Below, piece after piece: positions 53,420 through 62,814 of a DNA stretch of 64,000 bases. Both the position numbers and the translations under genes were made by a program. The stretch is from Thermogemmatispora carboxidivorans (GTDB taxonomy: Bacteria > Chloroflexota > Ktedonobacteria > Ktedonobacterales > Ktedonobacteraceae). The notes under the pieces were generated by a model. The model was given only the letters and a program-made list of their open reading frames with translations, was not told the origin of the DNA and did no database searches. The stretch spans positions 5,370,327 through 5,434,326 of the forward strand of contig NZ_JNIM01000001.1 in the NCBI RefSeq assembly GCF_000702505.1. Reading direction: 5' to 3'. Each line of letters starts with the position of its first letter. Position 1 is the first letter of the stretch.

Positions 53420-54187
53420 ATGCAAGCCATGCCGCAAGTGGTTCACGAACGCACCGATCAGGAGAAACGGCCCCTCAAGGCGCTAGTGATCGACGATGAG
53501 CAGTCGATTATCGAGTTCATTAAGCTGGGTCTCCACTACGAGGGCTTCGAGGTGGTATCGGCCCCCGACGGCGAGCAGGGAGTGACGGCGGCACAGCGTT
53601 GTGATCCCGATATTGTTATTCTGGACCTGATGCTGCCGGATATGGATGGTCTGGAGGTTTGCCGTCGCTTGCGCGAGAATCCAGTGACAAGCGATGTGCC
53701 CATCTTGATGCTGACGGCCAGAGACGATGTGCGCGATCGGGTGCAGGGTCTCGATAGTGGCGCCGACGACTATTTGACGAAGCCCTTCAGCTTCGAGGAG
53801 CTGGTCGCACGCATACGCGCGATCCTCCGCCGCCTGCGCCGTAGCGGACACGGCCAGCACGCTGGCTCTCCCGACTCTGCGCATATTCTGCAGTTCGAGG
53901 ACCTCTGGATGAATACGGCTACGCGCGAGGTTCGCCGCGGCAATCGCTCTATCGAGCTGACAGCCACCGAGTATAATCTGTTACATCTGTTTATGACTCA
54001 TCCACGCCAGGTGCTGGATCGGCAGACGATCCTCAATCGTGTCTGGGGATACGATTTCCTGGGGGAGACCAATATCATCGAGGTGTATGTGCGCTATCTG
54101 CGCGAGAAGATTGAAGATACCCCTAGCTCCCCCCGCCTGATTCAGACAGTGCGCGGGGTCGGCTATATTCTGAAAGGCCAGGGATAG
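53420..54187 (+). CDS. OmpR-family response regulator
   Basis: The 255-residue regulator begins with a tail of about 20 residues before KALVIDDEQSIIEFIKLGL. The phosphoacceptor is Asp69 in IVILDLMLPDMDG, with Thr in ILMLTARDD and Lys in LTKPFSFEEL. The winged helix is ELTATEYNLLHLFMTHPRQVLDRQTILNRVWG ... VRYLREKIEDT ... TVRGVGYIL. The transcription start predicted from the promoter leaves a leader of about 20 nt. The kinase follows 5 nt later. Confidence 0.93.
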   Translation: MQAMPQVVHERTDQEKRPLKALVIDDEQSIIEFIKLGLHYEGFEVVSAPDGEQGVTAAQRCDPDIVILDLMLPDMDGLEVCRRLRENPVTSDVPILMLTARDDVRDRVQGLDSGADDYLTKPFSFEELVARIRAILRRLRRSGHGQHAGSPDSAHILQFEDLWMNTATREVRRGNRSIELTATEYNLLHLFMTHPRQVLDRQTILNRVWGYDFLGETNIIEVYVRYLREKIEDTPSSPRLIQTVRGVGYILKGQG

Positions 54188-54192
54188 CTGCT

Positions 54193-55545
54193 ATGCCAGC
54201 CGAGCGAGGGACAGTAAGGATACGCACGGAAGGAGCTCCCGATGGGCCCACAGATCACAAGAAGATGACGAAGGAGCCATTAGCGGAAGGAAAGACGGCT
54301 CGGGAGGGGCAGACCAGCGAGCAGACCGCTGGTCAGGCTGAGGTGCGCGCTCTGGCCGCCCTCCAGCGGCCTTCCCTGACCAGCGGCCCGCTGTTGGCTG
54401 CTTCTGTGCGCCTGCCGCTAGATCGTTTGGGTCTACGCCTGGCTCTCTTGCAGCTCGCGATTCTGGCCCTGGGCCTGGCGTTGATGGCTCTGCTGCTGTT
54501 CTTGCTTGCTCACGTGAGGTCGCTGAATACGCCGCTCGCCTTCGTGTGCGGCTATGGGCTGCTGGTGTTGCTGCTTGGAGGTTTGAGCACGCTGGCAACG
54601 GCCCTGCTGTTGCGCCCTTTGCAGGAGCTGGCTCAGGTCGCTCAGGCTCTGGCCCGGGGGGACTTCAGCCAGCGCGCGGTGCTGCCCTCTTCCTCTGCGC
54701 CTCCTGCCTCCGATGAGCTGACTCGTCTGGGCCAGAGCCTCAATGCGCTCGCTGGCCAGGTGGAGCTGGCCACGGCCCATCAACGCGAGAGCGAGGCCCG
54801 CGTCCAGCGTCTCCTCAGTAGCGCCTCTCACGAGCTGCGCACCCCTTTGACATCGATCCGTGGCCTCTCAGAGGTGCTGCTGCGCGGCCCGCTGGAGAAT
54901 CCTGAGCTGCTTCAGCGCGTTCTGCGCTTGATTAAGAATGAGTCCGAGCGCATGACTCGCCTGATCAACGATATGCTGACGCTGGTTCGCCTTGAGGAGG
55001 GTCGTCCTCTCCAGCTGCGTACGGTGGATCTGGTGGAGCTGGCCGTTGAGAGCGTTGAGCAGGCTCGCCTCTTCGCCGGTGAGCAGGGACCCCGTATTCA
55101 GTTAGAGCTGGCTACTCAGGAGCGGCTGGTTGTCCACGGCGATATGGATCGTCTGAAGCAGGCGCTGGCGGCCTTGCTGGACAATGCTGTGAAGTATGGA
55201 CGGTCTTCCCCCCAGGGCCAGGTGATCGTTCGTCTGGATCGCCACGCCGACGTTGGTGAGGTCCAGGTGATTGACAATGGGCCAGGCATTGCTCCCGAAG
55301 ATCTGCCTTATATTTTTGAGCGTTTTTATCGCGGTCGCCATATTCCGCCAAGCCGCGCGGACGGGAGCGCGATCCCGGGGGCTGGCCTGGGGCTGGCCAT
55401 TGCGCGGGCGATCGCCCGCGCCCATCAGGGCGAGCTGAACGTGCACAGCGAGCAGGATAAAGGGTCGGTCTTCACGCTGACTTTGCCTTGCCTGTCCGGC
55501 TCCCCAACCCGACCACTGCCGTCGGCGAATGGAACGGAGCTGTAG
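54193..55545 (+). CDS. Sensor histidine kinase (HAMP, HisKA, HATPase)
   Basis: The 450-residue kinase has an 80-residue basic/polar N-terminus, TM helices at about 83-108 and 117-140 with a very short loop between them, so it has almost no extracellular sensor. A HAMP linker (LRPLQELAQVAQALARGDFSQ), His213 in LSSASHELRTPLTSIRGLSEVL, and ATPase boxes N (LAALLDNAVKYG), G1 (VIDNGPGIA), F (IFERFYRG) and G2 (GAGLGLAIARAIA) follow. The signal is probably membrane state or an internal cue. It is the partner of the regulator 5 nt upstream. Confidence 0.92.
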   Translation: MPAERGTVRIRTEGAPDGPTDHKKMTKEPLAEGKTAREGQTSEQTAGQAEVRALAALQRPSLTSGPLLAASVRLPLDRLGLRLALLQLAILALGLALMALLLFLLAHVRSLNTPLAFVCGYGLLVLLLGGLSTLATALLLRPLQELAQVAQALARGDFSQRAVLPSSSAPPASDELTRLGQSLNALAGQVELATAHQRESEARVQRLLSSASHELRTPLTSIRGLSEVLLRGPLENPELLQRVLRLIKNESERMTRLINDMLTLVRLEEGRPLQLRTVDLVELAVESVEQARLFAGEQGPRIQLELATQERLVVHGDMDRLKQALAALLDNAVKYGRSSPQGQVIVRLDRHADVGEVQVIDNGPGIAPEDLPYIFERFYRGRHIPPSRADGSAIPGAGLGLAIARAIARAHQGELNVHSEQDKGSVFTLTLPCLSGSPTRPLPSANGTEL

Positions 55546-55930
55546 CAAGCCTCCTTTCAGCCTCAGTGTGATGCTGGCCCCTGTTCCTCGGGCTTCGCTT
55601 CGCTTTGCTCTGCTCTGCTCCCTGCCCTGCTTCTGTCTCCTCGCTTACCTCCAACTCCTCTCTCGCTGCCCACGAGCCGCCGGTCGATTTCCGGTCCCCT
55701 GCTCTCCTGGCGAAGCTGTCGGTCGCAAGAGCATTGACCGCGCCTTACGTACATGGTACACTGCCTTCGATCGCTGCAATGCTGCTTATGAAGACGGGCT
55801 GCTGCTCAGGGAGTGCAGAGAAGCATGCGGACAGGCAATCGATGAGCGAAAAGAGGCGTTCTTTCTCCTGTAGAGCTGATCGATCTGAGCGGCCATGTGA
55901 GCTGAGCATGCGCGGTGGAGGGCTACCGCT
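55546..55930. other. Intergenic, nothing recognised
   Basis: The region lies between the kinase and the alcohol dehydrogenase gene. Overlapping short frames at 55529-55976 are shadows. I see no clear terminator or promoter. Confidence 0.35.
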
Positions 55931-57445
55931 ATGTGGATGTCCACCCTGGATCTTGATCCCAAACGGGCGATTGTGACTTCGCTGCTAGGGCGCTTCTGGC
56001 GGGGAGCGTATTTTTCGTCGTTTGCTCCTCTGCAGGTCCGGAATCTGCCTCGCCGTCCCTTGCCTGCTCCCAACTGGGTACGCGTGCGCAACCGACTGGC
56101 GGGGATCTGCGGCAGCGATCTGGCCCTGATTGCCGCCGATGTTGATCCGCGGGTGGCGGCGGCTTTGGCCGGCCAGCAGCTGTATCCGGGCCATGAGGTG
56201 GTGGGTGAGGTGATCGAGGTGGGCGATGCGGTTCAAACCTTGCAAGTAGGCGATACGGTAGTGCTGCAGTATGCCCCTCATTGCCTGACTTCGGGCGCAC
56301 AGCCTCCCTGCCGGGCCTGCGCCGCCGGGGACTATAACCTGTGTGAGCGCGCCTATCAGCCCGGACCCGCTCAGATTGGCTCGGGCTGGAGCGAGGAGAT
56401 GCTGGTCCATGAACGCCAACTTTTCCCTCTCCCTGAGTCGCCCGAGAAACCAGGAGAACCCTGGCTGAGCGACGAGCAGGCTGTGATGCTGGAGCCAACG
56501 GCGGTGGCCTTGCATGCGGTGTTGCGCTGCCCGCCGCAGCCCGAGGAGCGGGTGCTCATTATTGGAGCAGGCACGATCGGTCTGTTGACGCTGCAGGTGG
56601 TGCGGGCCCTGGCCCCCCAGGCAGTAGTAGGCGTGATGGCCCGCCACGCCTTCCAGGTGGAGCGAGCCACTCGTTTGGGCGCGAGCCATATTCTCTATCC
56701 CCAGGATCGCTATCGGGAGGTGGCACGCATCACGGGCGCCGAGCTGGTCAGCGGCCCCCTCGGTCAGCCGATCTTGCTGGGCGGCTACGATGTGATCTAC
56801 GATACGGTGGGCCGCAGTGAGACCATTCAAGATGCCCTGCGCTGGACACGCGCCGGCGGCACCGTGGTCCTGGTTGGTCGTAGCCTTCACCGCTTGCACC
56901 TGGACTTGACCCCGGTGTGGTCACGCGAGGTGAATCTGCTCGGCTCGCTGACACATGGCCAGGAGTATTGGCCACCAGAGCAGCCAGGTCGCCGCTCAAC
57001 TTTTGCTGTCGCCTGCGAGTTCATCGCTCAGGGCTTGCTGGCTCCCGAGCAGTTGATCACCCATCGTTTCGCTTTGACCGACTACCGCCACGCTCTGAGT
57101 ACAGCCATGCGGCGCTCCCAGACACGCGCCATTAAGGTGATCTTTGACTATGCGCTACAACCGGCTCTGGTGGTGCCCAATGTGCGCGCTTCCCGCATGC
57201 GCCGACGCCAGGCCGCTCCTGCACCGCTGCACCTGCCTCGCGCTACCGCGACGACAGGCTCGCTGCCCCAGCAAGAGAGCGACCACGAGACCGAGGCCTT
57301 CGGGCCATCCCCAGCCTCACACCGTCCCCCTTCCTCATCCCATGATGTAACAAATTCTCCTTCCCGCGCGTTAGAACTAGAGAGAGAGGAGCAGGAACCA
57401 GCTCCAGGCCCTTTTTCAGAACGCGCTGATGATGCTCGATTTTAA
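55931..57445 (+). CDS. Zinc-dependent alcohol dehydrogenase (MDR family) with long C-terminal tail
   Basis: The 504-residue protein is a medium-chain dehydrogenase. The catalytic zinc site is seen as RLAGICGSDLALI, then GHEVVGEVIEVGD. The structural zinc cysteines (CRACAAGDYNLCER) are mostly present: three of the usual four can be seen. The NAD(P) fold is RVLIIGAGTIGLLTLQVV. Near residue 195 VMLEPTAVALHAV matches the family. After the usual length (about 410) a low-complexity tail of about 80 residues (Pro/Ser/Arg/Glu-rich, ending SERADDARF) is added. Substrate is unknown; threonine/sorbitol-type dehydrogenases are nearest. It stands alone. Confidence 0.85.
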   Translation: MWMSTLDLDPKRAIVTSLLGRFWRGAYFSSFAPLQVRNLPRRPLPAPNWVRVRNRLAGICGSDLALIAADVDPRVAAALAGQQLYPGHEVVGEVIEVGDAVQTLQVGDTVVLQYAPHCLTSGAQPPCRACAAGDYNLCERAYQPGPAQIGSGWSEEMLVHERQLFPLPESPEKPGEPWLSDEQAVMLEPTAVALHAVLRCPPQPEERVLIIGAGTIGLLTLQVVRALAPQAVVGVMARHAFQVERATRLGASHILYPQDRYREVARITGAELVSGPLGQPILLGGYDVIYDTVGRSETIQDALRWTRAGGTVVLVGRSLHRLHLDLTPVWSREVNLLGSLTHGQEYWPPEQPGRRSTFAVACEFIAQGLLAPEQLITHRFALTDYRHALSTAMRRSQTRAIKVIFDYALQPALVVPNVRASRMRRRQAAPAPLHLPRATATTGSLPQQESDHETEAFGPSPASHRPPSSSHDVTNSPSRALELEREEQEPAPGPFSERADDARF

Positions 57446-57471
57446 ACATTTGTTGATAACGCTTTTATAAT
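57442..57471 (+). promoter_or_regulatory. Promoter of the first GH3 gene
   Basis: A perfect TATAAT (57466-57471) lies 18 nt from TTAAAC (57442-57447), a poor -35. The element overlaps the stop codon of the dehydrogenase and is 34 nt before the start at 57505. Confidence 0.45.
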
Positions 57472-57504
57472 AGATACGCAGCATGGTTTCTATTGGGAGT
57501 CTTT

Positions 57505-58908
57505 ATGTCTTTGTTCTCGAAAAAGTCCGTCAAAAGTTCTGCCTTTTTAGCAGACGCGCCAGCCGCGCTGCCCAGGAAGAGCGAGGTGCCAGGGAAGGCA
57601 CGCCCTCAACGCCAACGACGTCGCAGTCGTCTACGGCTCTTTCTCGGCATCATCATGCTTGTGCTGGCCATTATCACAGCTGGCGGCGCGCTTTTTGCCT
57701 ACTTTAACGCGGCCTATCTCTTCCCTGGATCGCTCTCTTCCTCTGCGGTGGCCGACCCTCTCGCCAGCGATCCCTCTGGTCCATTCATTGCTTCTCCCTA
57801 TAGCCCGGCTCAGATCAACGCCTTACGCCACCTGAGTGACCGGATGTCCTACAAGCAGCTCGCGAGCCTCTATGTGGCGCGGATGTCGCTGGATGAGAAG
57901 CTAGGTCAACTGATCATGGTGGAGTACGCCGACGATTACTACTCCGCTGACCTGGACAATATGATCACTAACTTGCATGCTGGGGGCGTCATTCTCTACG
58001 AGTTTCAAATGCAGAGCTTTGCGCAGACCAAGCATGATATTGCCCTGATGCAACAGCATGCCAAAATTCCTCTGCTGATCTCCACCGACGAAGAGGGTGG
58101 CCCCTACGTCCATCGCCTCTCGCACATCTATGGTTCGCGTCCCTCGGCCTGGGATATCTACCAGTCGGGGAGCGTGGCCTATGCTGCCCAGCAGGGCCAT
58201 AAGATGGCTCACGATCTGCTGGCGCTTGGTATCAATGTCGACCTGGCCCCGGACGTGGATGTGATGCTGGTCCCAGGCTATGACACGGTGACACGTACCT
58301 TCGGTACTACCGCCCAGGATGTGATTAAGTACGCCGGTCCTTTTATGGCCGCTATGCAGCAAGACGGCCTGATTGCCTGCATCAAACACTATCCCGGCGG
58401 CCTGGGCAATACTACGGAGGATGCCCATAAGACCTTGCCCTCCGATAACCGCAGCGTCAGCCAGATCTACTCGACCGAGCTGGCCCCTTATAAGTATTTT
58501 GCTAACGCCTCTAATCCCTACATGCGTCCGGGGATGATCATGTCCACCGACGTGCTGATGCCCGCGATCGACCCGAAGTGGCCCGGCGAGCTGTCGTATC
58601 GCTTTATGACTCAGATTCTGCGCCAGGAGTTCGGCTACGACGGCGTGGTGATTACCGATGCTCTCTATATGGAGGGCATCGCCCAGCAATGGGACATGCC
58701 TCAAGCCGCAGTGCTGGCCCTCAATGCCGGTAATGATATGCTCCTTGGCCCCACCGGTAGCGCCCAAACGCTGGCCATGATTAACGGCCTCAAGGCGGCG
58801 CTTCAGGATGGACGGCTCTCGATCCTGCGGGTCAATGAGGCAGTCACCCGCATCCTGGCCTTGAAGATGCAGTATCATCTGATGCCCGCGGTTCCTCCTT
58901 CGGTCTAG
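57505..58908 (+). CDS. Membrane-anchored GH3 enzyme (NagZ-like beta-N-acetylhexosaminidase), copy 1
   Basis: GGGAG is 6 nt before the ATG at 57505. Of 467 residues, 1-35 are basic and 36-60 form a membrane helix (LFLGIIMLVLAIITAGGALFAYF), so the enzyme faces outside. The GH3 barrel shows MSLDEKLGQLIMVEYAD, LISTDEEGGPYVHRL, GINVDLAPDVDVM, the dyad motif ACIKHYPGGLGNTTEDAHKTL (a variant of KH(F/I)PG(H/L)Gx4D(S/T)H with one extra residue) and the nucleophile Asp in GVVITDALYMEGIA. It probably removes N-acetylglucosamine from peptidoglycan fragments. A close paralogue follows in tandem. Confidence 0.88.
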   Translation: MSLFSKKSVKSSAFLADAPAALPRKSEVPGKARPQRQRRRSRLRLFLGIIMLVLAIITAGGALFAYFNAAYLFPGSLSSSAVADPLASDPSGPFIASPYSPAQINALRHLSDRMSYKQLASLYVARMSLDEKLGQLIMVEYADDYYSADLDNMITNLHAGGVILYEFQMQSFAQTKHDIALMQQHAKIPLLISTDEEGGPYVHRLSHIYGSRPSAWDIYQSGSVAYAAQQGHKMAHDLLALGINVDLAPDVDVMLVPGYDTVTRTFGTTAQDVIKYAGPFMAAMQQDGLIACIKHYPGGLGNTTEDAHKTLPSDNRSVSQIYSTELAPYKYFANASNPYMRPGMIMSTDVLMPAIDPKWPGELSYRFMTQILRQEFGYDGVVITDALYMEGIAQQWDMPQAAVLALNAGNDMLLGPTGSAQTLAMINGLKAALQDGRLSILRVNEAVTRILALKMQYHLMPAVPPSV

Positions 58909-59053
58909 GAGCTGCCCGGCTGAGGTGTTCCATGCTTCGCTCTGGCTTACTCGCTCGCACAGCACTACGACGAGTTGCTGTTAACTCTTATCGCTGATTG
59001 TATACACTAAAATAAGAAAAAAAATGCCAAACTAATGCGGGAGTCTCCTGACA

Positions 59054-60418
59054 ATGTTTACAGACAGTCCACCCCCGATTGTGGCCTCTGACCCACAAGA
59101 GCGCCAAGAAGCCGGAGCCAGAGCTGCCTCTCCTCTTCGACCGCAGCCTCGTCGCCGTCGGCGCCCGTTCTCTACCCTGCGCCTTCTGCTGGCGAGCGGC
59201 GGAGCGCTGCTTCTGCTGGTCACGGCTCTCTTGGGCAGGGGAGACGCGCCGTGGCAGCCGCGGCAGGTTAGCCAGCTTCAGGAGACGCTGCTGGCTGGCC
59301 CTTTCATTAGCAATCCGTTGACTCCCGCGCAGATCGAGGCCCTGCGCCACCGTGAGGCCTCCATGAACGAGCAGGCCCTGGCCCGCCTCTACCTGAGCCA
59401 TATGACGCTCGACCAGAAACTGGGCCAGCTCTTCATGGTCCAGTATTACGGGACAACCTACTCGGCGGACCTGGAGACGATGATTCACGATCTCTATGCC
59501 GGTGGCGTGATTATGTATGCCGCGCAGATGCGTACCTTCCAGCAGACGCGCGCCGATATCCAGCGTATGCAGGCCCTGGCCTGGATGCCGCTCTTCATTT
59601 CAGCGGACGAGGAGGGCGGCTTTGTCGAGCGGATCAACAATATCTACGGCCATCGGCCCGGCGCCCTGGAAGTCTACCAGACGGGCAAGGTCAGCAACGC
59701 GGCGGCACTCGGTCACGGCATTGCCCATGATTTAAAGGCTCTGGGGCTGAATACCGACCTGGCCCCCGATGTCGATGTGCCCGTTGTCAGCGGTCCTGAT
59801 CAGTATCTGCGCACGTGGGGCTACACGCCACAGTCGGTAATCGACTACGGTGGGGCTTACCTGCGCGCCGTCCAGGGAGATGGAGTCATTGCCTGCCTCA
59901 AGCATTTCCCGGGCCTGGGCGCTGCTCAAACCGATGCCCACACCGATCTACCGGTGATCAAGCGTAGCCGCGAGCAGATCTACAGCACTGAGCTGGTTCC
60001 CTTCAAACACTTCATCCAGTCATCTCAGCCGCTGGACCATCCAGGTATGATCATGACAACCGACCTGCTGATGCCGGCTCTTGATCCTGTCTGGCCAGCG
60101 GAGCTGTCGCCGACGATTGTGACAGGTATTCTGCGCCATGAGTTGGGTTACGATGGCGTGGTGATCACCGACGCACTCTACATGGAAGGCATCGCCAAGA
60201 AATGGAGCCTGCCGCAAGCTGTCGTCCTGGCCCTGGCAGCAGGCAACGATATGATCCTGGGTGTGCGCAGCTCCTATGATCTGCGCAGCGCGGTGGCAGC
60301 CATTAAGGGGGCTTTGGCCAGCGGACAGCTTTCCCAGAGTACCATCGACGCCTCCGTCACACGCATCATTGCCTTGAAGATTCACTACCATCTCTGGCCC
60401 GTTCCTCGCTTCGTTTAG
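59054..60418 (+). CDS. Membrane-anchored GH3 enzyme (NagZ-like), copy 2
   Basis: The 454-residue paralogue of the preceding gene shares DGVVITDALYMEGIAKKW, LFISADEEGGFVERI and MTLDQKLGQLFMVQYYG. A membrane helix at about residues 40-60 (LRLLLASGGALLLLVTALLG) follows an Arg-rich tail. The dyad motif here is KHFPGLGAAQTDAH, close to the NagZ consensus with Ala for Ser/Thr. Residue-by-residue similarity shows a tandem duplication, with divergence in the region after the DEEGG site, where substrates are usually contacted, so the copies may differ in specificity. Confidence 0.88.
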   Translation: MFTDSPPPIVASDPQERQEAGARAASPLRPQPRRRRRPFSTLRLLLASGGALLLLVTALLGRGDAPWQPRQVSQLQETLLAGPFISNPLTPAQIEALRHREASMNEQALARLYLSHMTLDQKLGQLFMVQYYGTTYSADLETMIHDLYAGGVIMYAAQMRTFQQTRADIQRMQALAWMPLFISADEEGGFVERINNIYGHRPGALEVYQTGKVSNAAALGHGIAHDLKALGLNTDLAPDVDVPVVSGPDQYLRTWGYTPQSVIDYGGAYLRAVQGDGVIACLKHFPGLGAAQTDAHTDLPVIKRSREQIYSTELVPFKHFIQSSQPLDHPGMIMTTDLLMPALDPVWPAELSPTIVTGILRHELGYDGVVITDALYMEGIAKKWSLPQAVVLALAAGNDMILGVRSSYDLRSAVAAIKGALASGQLSQSTIDASVTRIIALKIHYHLWPVPRFV

Positions 60419-60742
60419 AGCCAGGAGAGGGGAGCAGACCAGCAGGTTCAAGGAGATCTTGTAGCGAGCGGATCGGTAGATGAGGGCGGCAGCCAGAACT
60501 TCCGCGTTCCAGGCCCGTGCCTGGCGCCCCCCTCTGGTCCTAGGAACCGGCCCCGCGCGTTGTCGGCCTTGGGGGACTATGCTATACTGGACTGGCACTA
60601 GCCGATTGTGTCAGGATACTCAGCTCAGCAAAGAACAGGTCTAGCACGTTTCTCCTGCCCGCCACGCCCTATCTCCCCAGAGCGTGAGCGCGCTCAGCAG
60701 CAGGTGTGGCGCGCACCAGTTTATCCCAGGAGTGAGAAGACG
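60419..60742. other. Gap with the GNAT/FemAB operon promoter
   Basis: The promoter at 60560-60588 is the only strong signal. The long frame covering 60608-60742 is an upstream extension of the GNAT gene without protein-like content. Confidence 0.4.
60560..60588 (+). promoter_or_regulatory. Promoter of the GNAT/FemAB cluster
   Basis: TTGTCG (60560-60565), 17-nt spacer, TATACT (60583-60588); the leader to the ATG at 60743 is about 150 nt. Confidence 0.55.
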
Positions 60743-61321
60743 ATGGCTGAAGAGACTGCCCAGCTCCAGAACCCTTTTCTCGTCGGCGAGCGCGTCTATT
60801 TGCGTCCGCTGGAACCCAGCCAGGACAATCACTTCTATGCAACCTGGCTCAACGATGAGGAGATTCGCCGCTATTTTTCGATCTATCCGACCAGCGACGC
60901 TCGGGCTAAGGAGCGCCTGGAGCAGCTGTATCGGGACGGCAAACATATTATCTTCGGAGTAGCACTTAAAAGCAACAATCGCCTGATTGGTCTCGTTGGT
61001 CTAAAGGATATTAATTATATTAACCAGACAGCAGAATTCTATATTATCATTGGCGATCGCGCAGTCTGGGGCCAGGGCTATGGTACCGAGGCGACTAAAC
61101 TGATGATCCGCTATGGCTTTATGGAATTGAATCTGAACCGTATTCAGACGCAGGACATGGAGGAGAATATCGGCGGCTGGCGGGCAGATGAGAAGGCCGG
61201 CTTTAAATATGAGGGGACTCTGCGTCAGGCGATCCTACGCTTCGGCAAATATCATGATATTCGTGTCTATAGCCTGCTCAGAAGCGAATACTTTGAACGT
61301 CAGCAGCAGGAGAACCAGTGA
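60743..61321 (+). CDS. GNAT-family N-acetyltransferase (RimJ/RimL-like)
   Basis: AGGAGTGAGAAG precedes the ATG at 60743. The 192-residue protein begins with the acetyltransferase_3 pattern (LVGERVYLRPLEPSQDNHFYATWLNDEEIRRYF), has the acetyl-CoA loop VWGQGYGTEATKLMIRYGF, and ELNLNRIQTQDMEENIGGWRADEKAGFKYEGTLRQAI. The middle stretch (KSNNRLIGLVGLKDINYINQTAEFYIIIGD) is AT-richer than its neighbours. Substrates of the family are protein N-termini or small amines. It is the first gene of a set with two FemAB ligases, 33 bp ahead of the first. Confidence 0.9.
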   Translation: MAEETAQLQNPFLVGERVYLRPLEPSQDNHFYATWLNDEEIRRYFSIYPTSDARAKERLEQLYRDGKHIIFGVALKSNNRLIGLVGLKDINYINQTAEFYIIIGDRAVWGQGYGTEATKLMIRYGFMELNLNRIQTQDMEENIGGWRADEKAGFKYEGTLRQAILRFGKYHDIRVYSLLRSEYFERQQQENQ

Positions 61322-61354
61322 AGCTGAAGTTCGTTAGAGGACAGGCTTTTTGCT

Positions 61355-62578
61355 ATGACAGTTGTTGTGCAAGAAATCACAGATTGTGAGCAGTGGAATG
61401 CCTTTCTGACCGCCCAGCCAGGGGGGCATCTGCTCCAGTCGTATGAGTGGGGCGAGCTCAACAAGTATCTTGGTGGGCGCATCTACCGCTTGGGTGCACT
61501 GGAAGGAGGCCGTTTGAGCGGGGCCATGATGGTCTCGGTCGCTCCGGTGCCGCTTCCTGTGCGTCTGCCCGGCCTACAGCTCAACTGGCTCTACAGCTGC
61601 CGCGGTCCCACAGTCGAGGCGCCAGACTCGCCAGCCCTTCCCGCGCTGATCGCCGAGGCTCACGCGATTGCTCGTCGCGAAGGGAGTGTCGTGCTGCGCC
61701 TCGAACCCAACATCGCCGATGACGATCCGCGTCTAGAGCAATGGCAGAGCGCCTATCGTGAGCTCGGCTTTCGTGTTTACCCCTACGCTGTCCACCCGCG
61801 GCGCAGCTGGGTGCTGGACATTCGGCCCCCTCTAGAGACGCTCTTTGCCAATTTTAAGATGACCTGGCGGCAGAACGTGCGTGTGGCCGGGCGCAAGGGT
61901 GTTACTGTACGGGAAGTCAGCAGCGATGCCGATTTCGATGCCTACTATGCCTTACTGAAAATCACCAGTGAGCGCGACGCTTTTTTTATCCACAGCAAAG
62001 ACTACCATCGCGAGATCCTGCGCCAGTTCGCTGGGCGCGGCGACGCCGTCCTTTTCCTGGCTGAACACGAAGGTGAGGCCCTGGCAGCCAAGATGCTGAT
62101 TCGCTTCGGAAACTGGTGCTGGGATATGTTTGGGGCCACCGCCAACCACAAGCGCAATCTGAAGGCTGCTTACCTGCTACAGTATCGCTGCATCCAGTGG
62201 GCCAAGGAGCAAGGCTGTACACACTTCGACTTCCGTTCCATTCCAGAGGTGCTGGAGCCTGGAGAAGAAATGTGGGGCGTCTACGAATACAAGCAAGGCT
62301 TTGGTGGCTACTCACGCCTCAATATGCCCACGCAGGACTATGTCTATCGTCCCCTGATGTATCGCCTCTGGAGCAAGCTGGTGGAGATTCGGCGCGAGCG
62401 GCGGCGAGCCGAGCGGCGGCGGGTTGAGCTAGAGCGAGCGGCGCGCGGCAGGCAGGGAAGCAAACCCACCTCAGCCGGCCAATCTGATCAATCCGAGTCC
62501 TCTGCACAGGGTAATGGCTCCAAGGAGAAAAGCGCACGACCAGCTGAGCCAGCCTCGTCCTCCGGTGCGAGCCAGTGA
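61355..62578 (+). CDS. FemAB-family aminoacyltransferase (peptidoglycan bridge formation), copy 1
   Basis: The 407-residue protein has the FemX/FemAB fold: AFLTAQPGGHLLQSYEWGELNKYLGG, WVLDIRPPLETLFANFKMTWRQNVRVAGRKGVTVRE (the helical arm that joins the two GNAT-like domains), YYALLKITSERDAFFIHSKDYH, and HFDFRSIPEVLEPGEEMWGVYEYKQGFGG. These enzymes add amino acids from aminoacyl-tRNA to the lipid II stem lysine or diamino acid. The last 60 residues are low-complexity (Ser/Glu/Pro). It is 236 bp upstream of a second copy. Confidence 0.9.
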   Translation: MTVVVQEITDCEQWNAFLTAQPGGHLLQSYEWGELNKYLGGRIYRLGALEGGRLSGAMMVSVAPVPLPVRLPGLQLNWLYSCRGPTVEAPDSPALPALIAEAHAIARREGSVVLRLEPNIADDDPRLEQWQSAYRELGFRVYPYAVHPRRSWVLDIRPPLETLFANFKMTWRQNVRVAGRKGVTVREVSSDADFDAYYALLKITSERDAFFIHSKDYHREILRQFAGRGDAVLFLAEHEGEALAAKMLIRFGNWCWDMFGATANHKRNLKAAYLLQYRCIQWAKEQGCTHFDFRSIPEVLEPGEEMWGVYEYKQGFGGYSRLNMPTQDYVYRPLMYRLWSKLVEIRRERRRAERRRVELERAARGRQGSKPTSAGQSDQSESSAQGNGSKEKSARPAEPASSSGASQ

Positions 62579-62605
62579 CTGCCCTCCTGCGAGCAAGTTT
62601 TCGTA

Positions 62606-62677
62606 GCCTGCCCTGCGCTAGCAGCGATAGCGGGTGGGCGAGCGCTTCGGCCTTGCCCACCAGGCGCCAGGGCAGGC
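62606..62677. repeat. Nested hairpins between the two FemAB genes
   Basis: GCCTGCCCTG (62606-62615) pairs with CAGGGCAGGC (62668-62677), enclosing GGTGGGC (62633-62639) and GCCCACC (62655-62661). No T-run follows. It is probably a terminator or mRNA stability element. Confidence 0.5.
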
Positions 62678-62814
62678 GCTGGCCAGCGCCTTGAGCCAGG
62701 GCCGTGAACGAGAAATAGCCTCATTTAGTGAGTACTGACCTGCCATCTCTACTGTATTGATCAAGCAAGAGATAATGAACGACGTTTCACCTGTCCATCT
62801 CTGAGGGAAATGTT

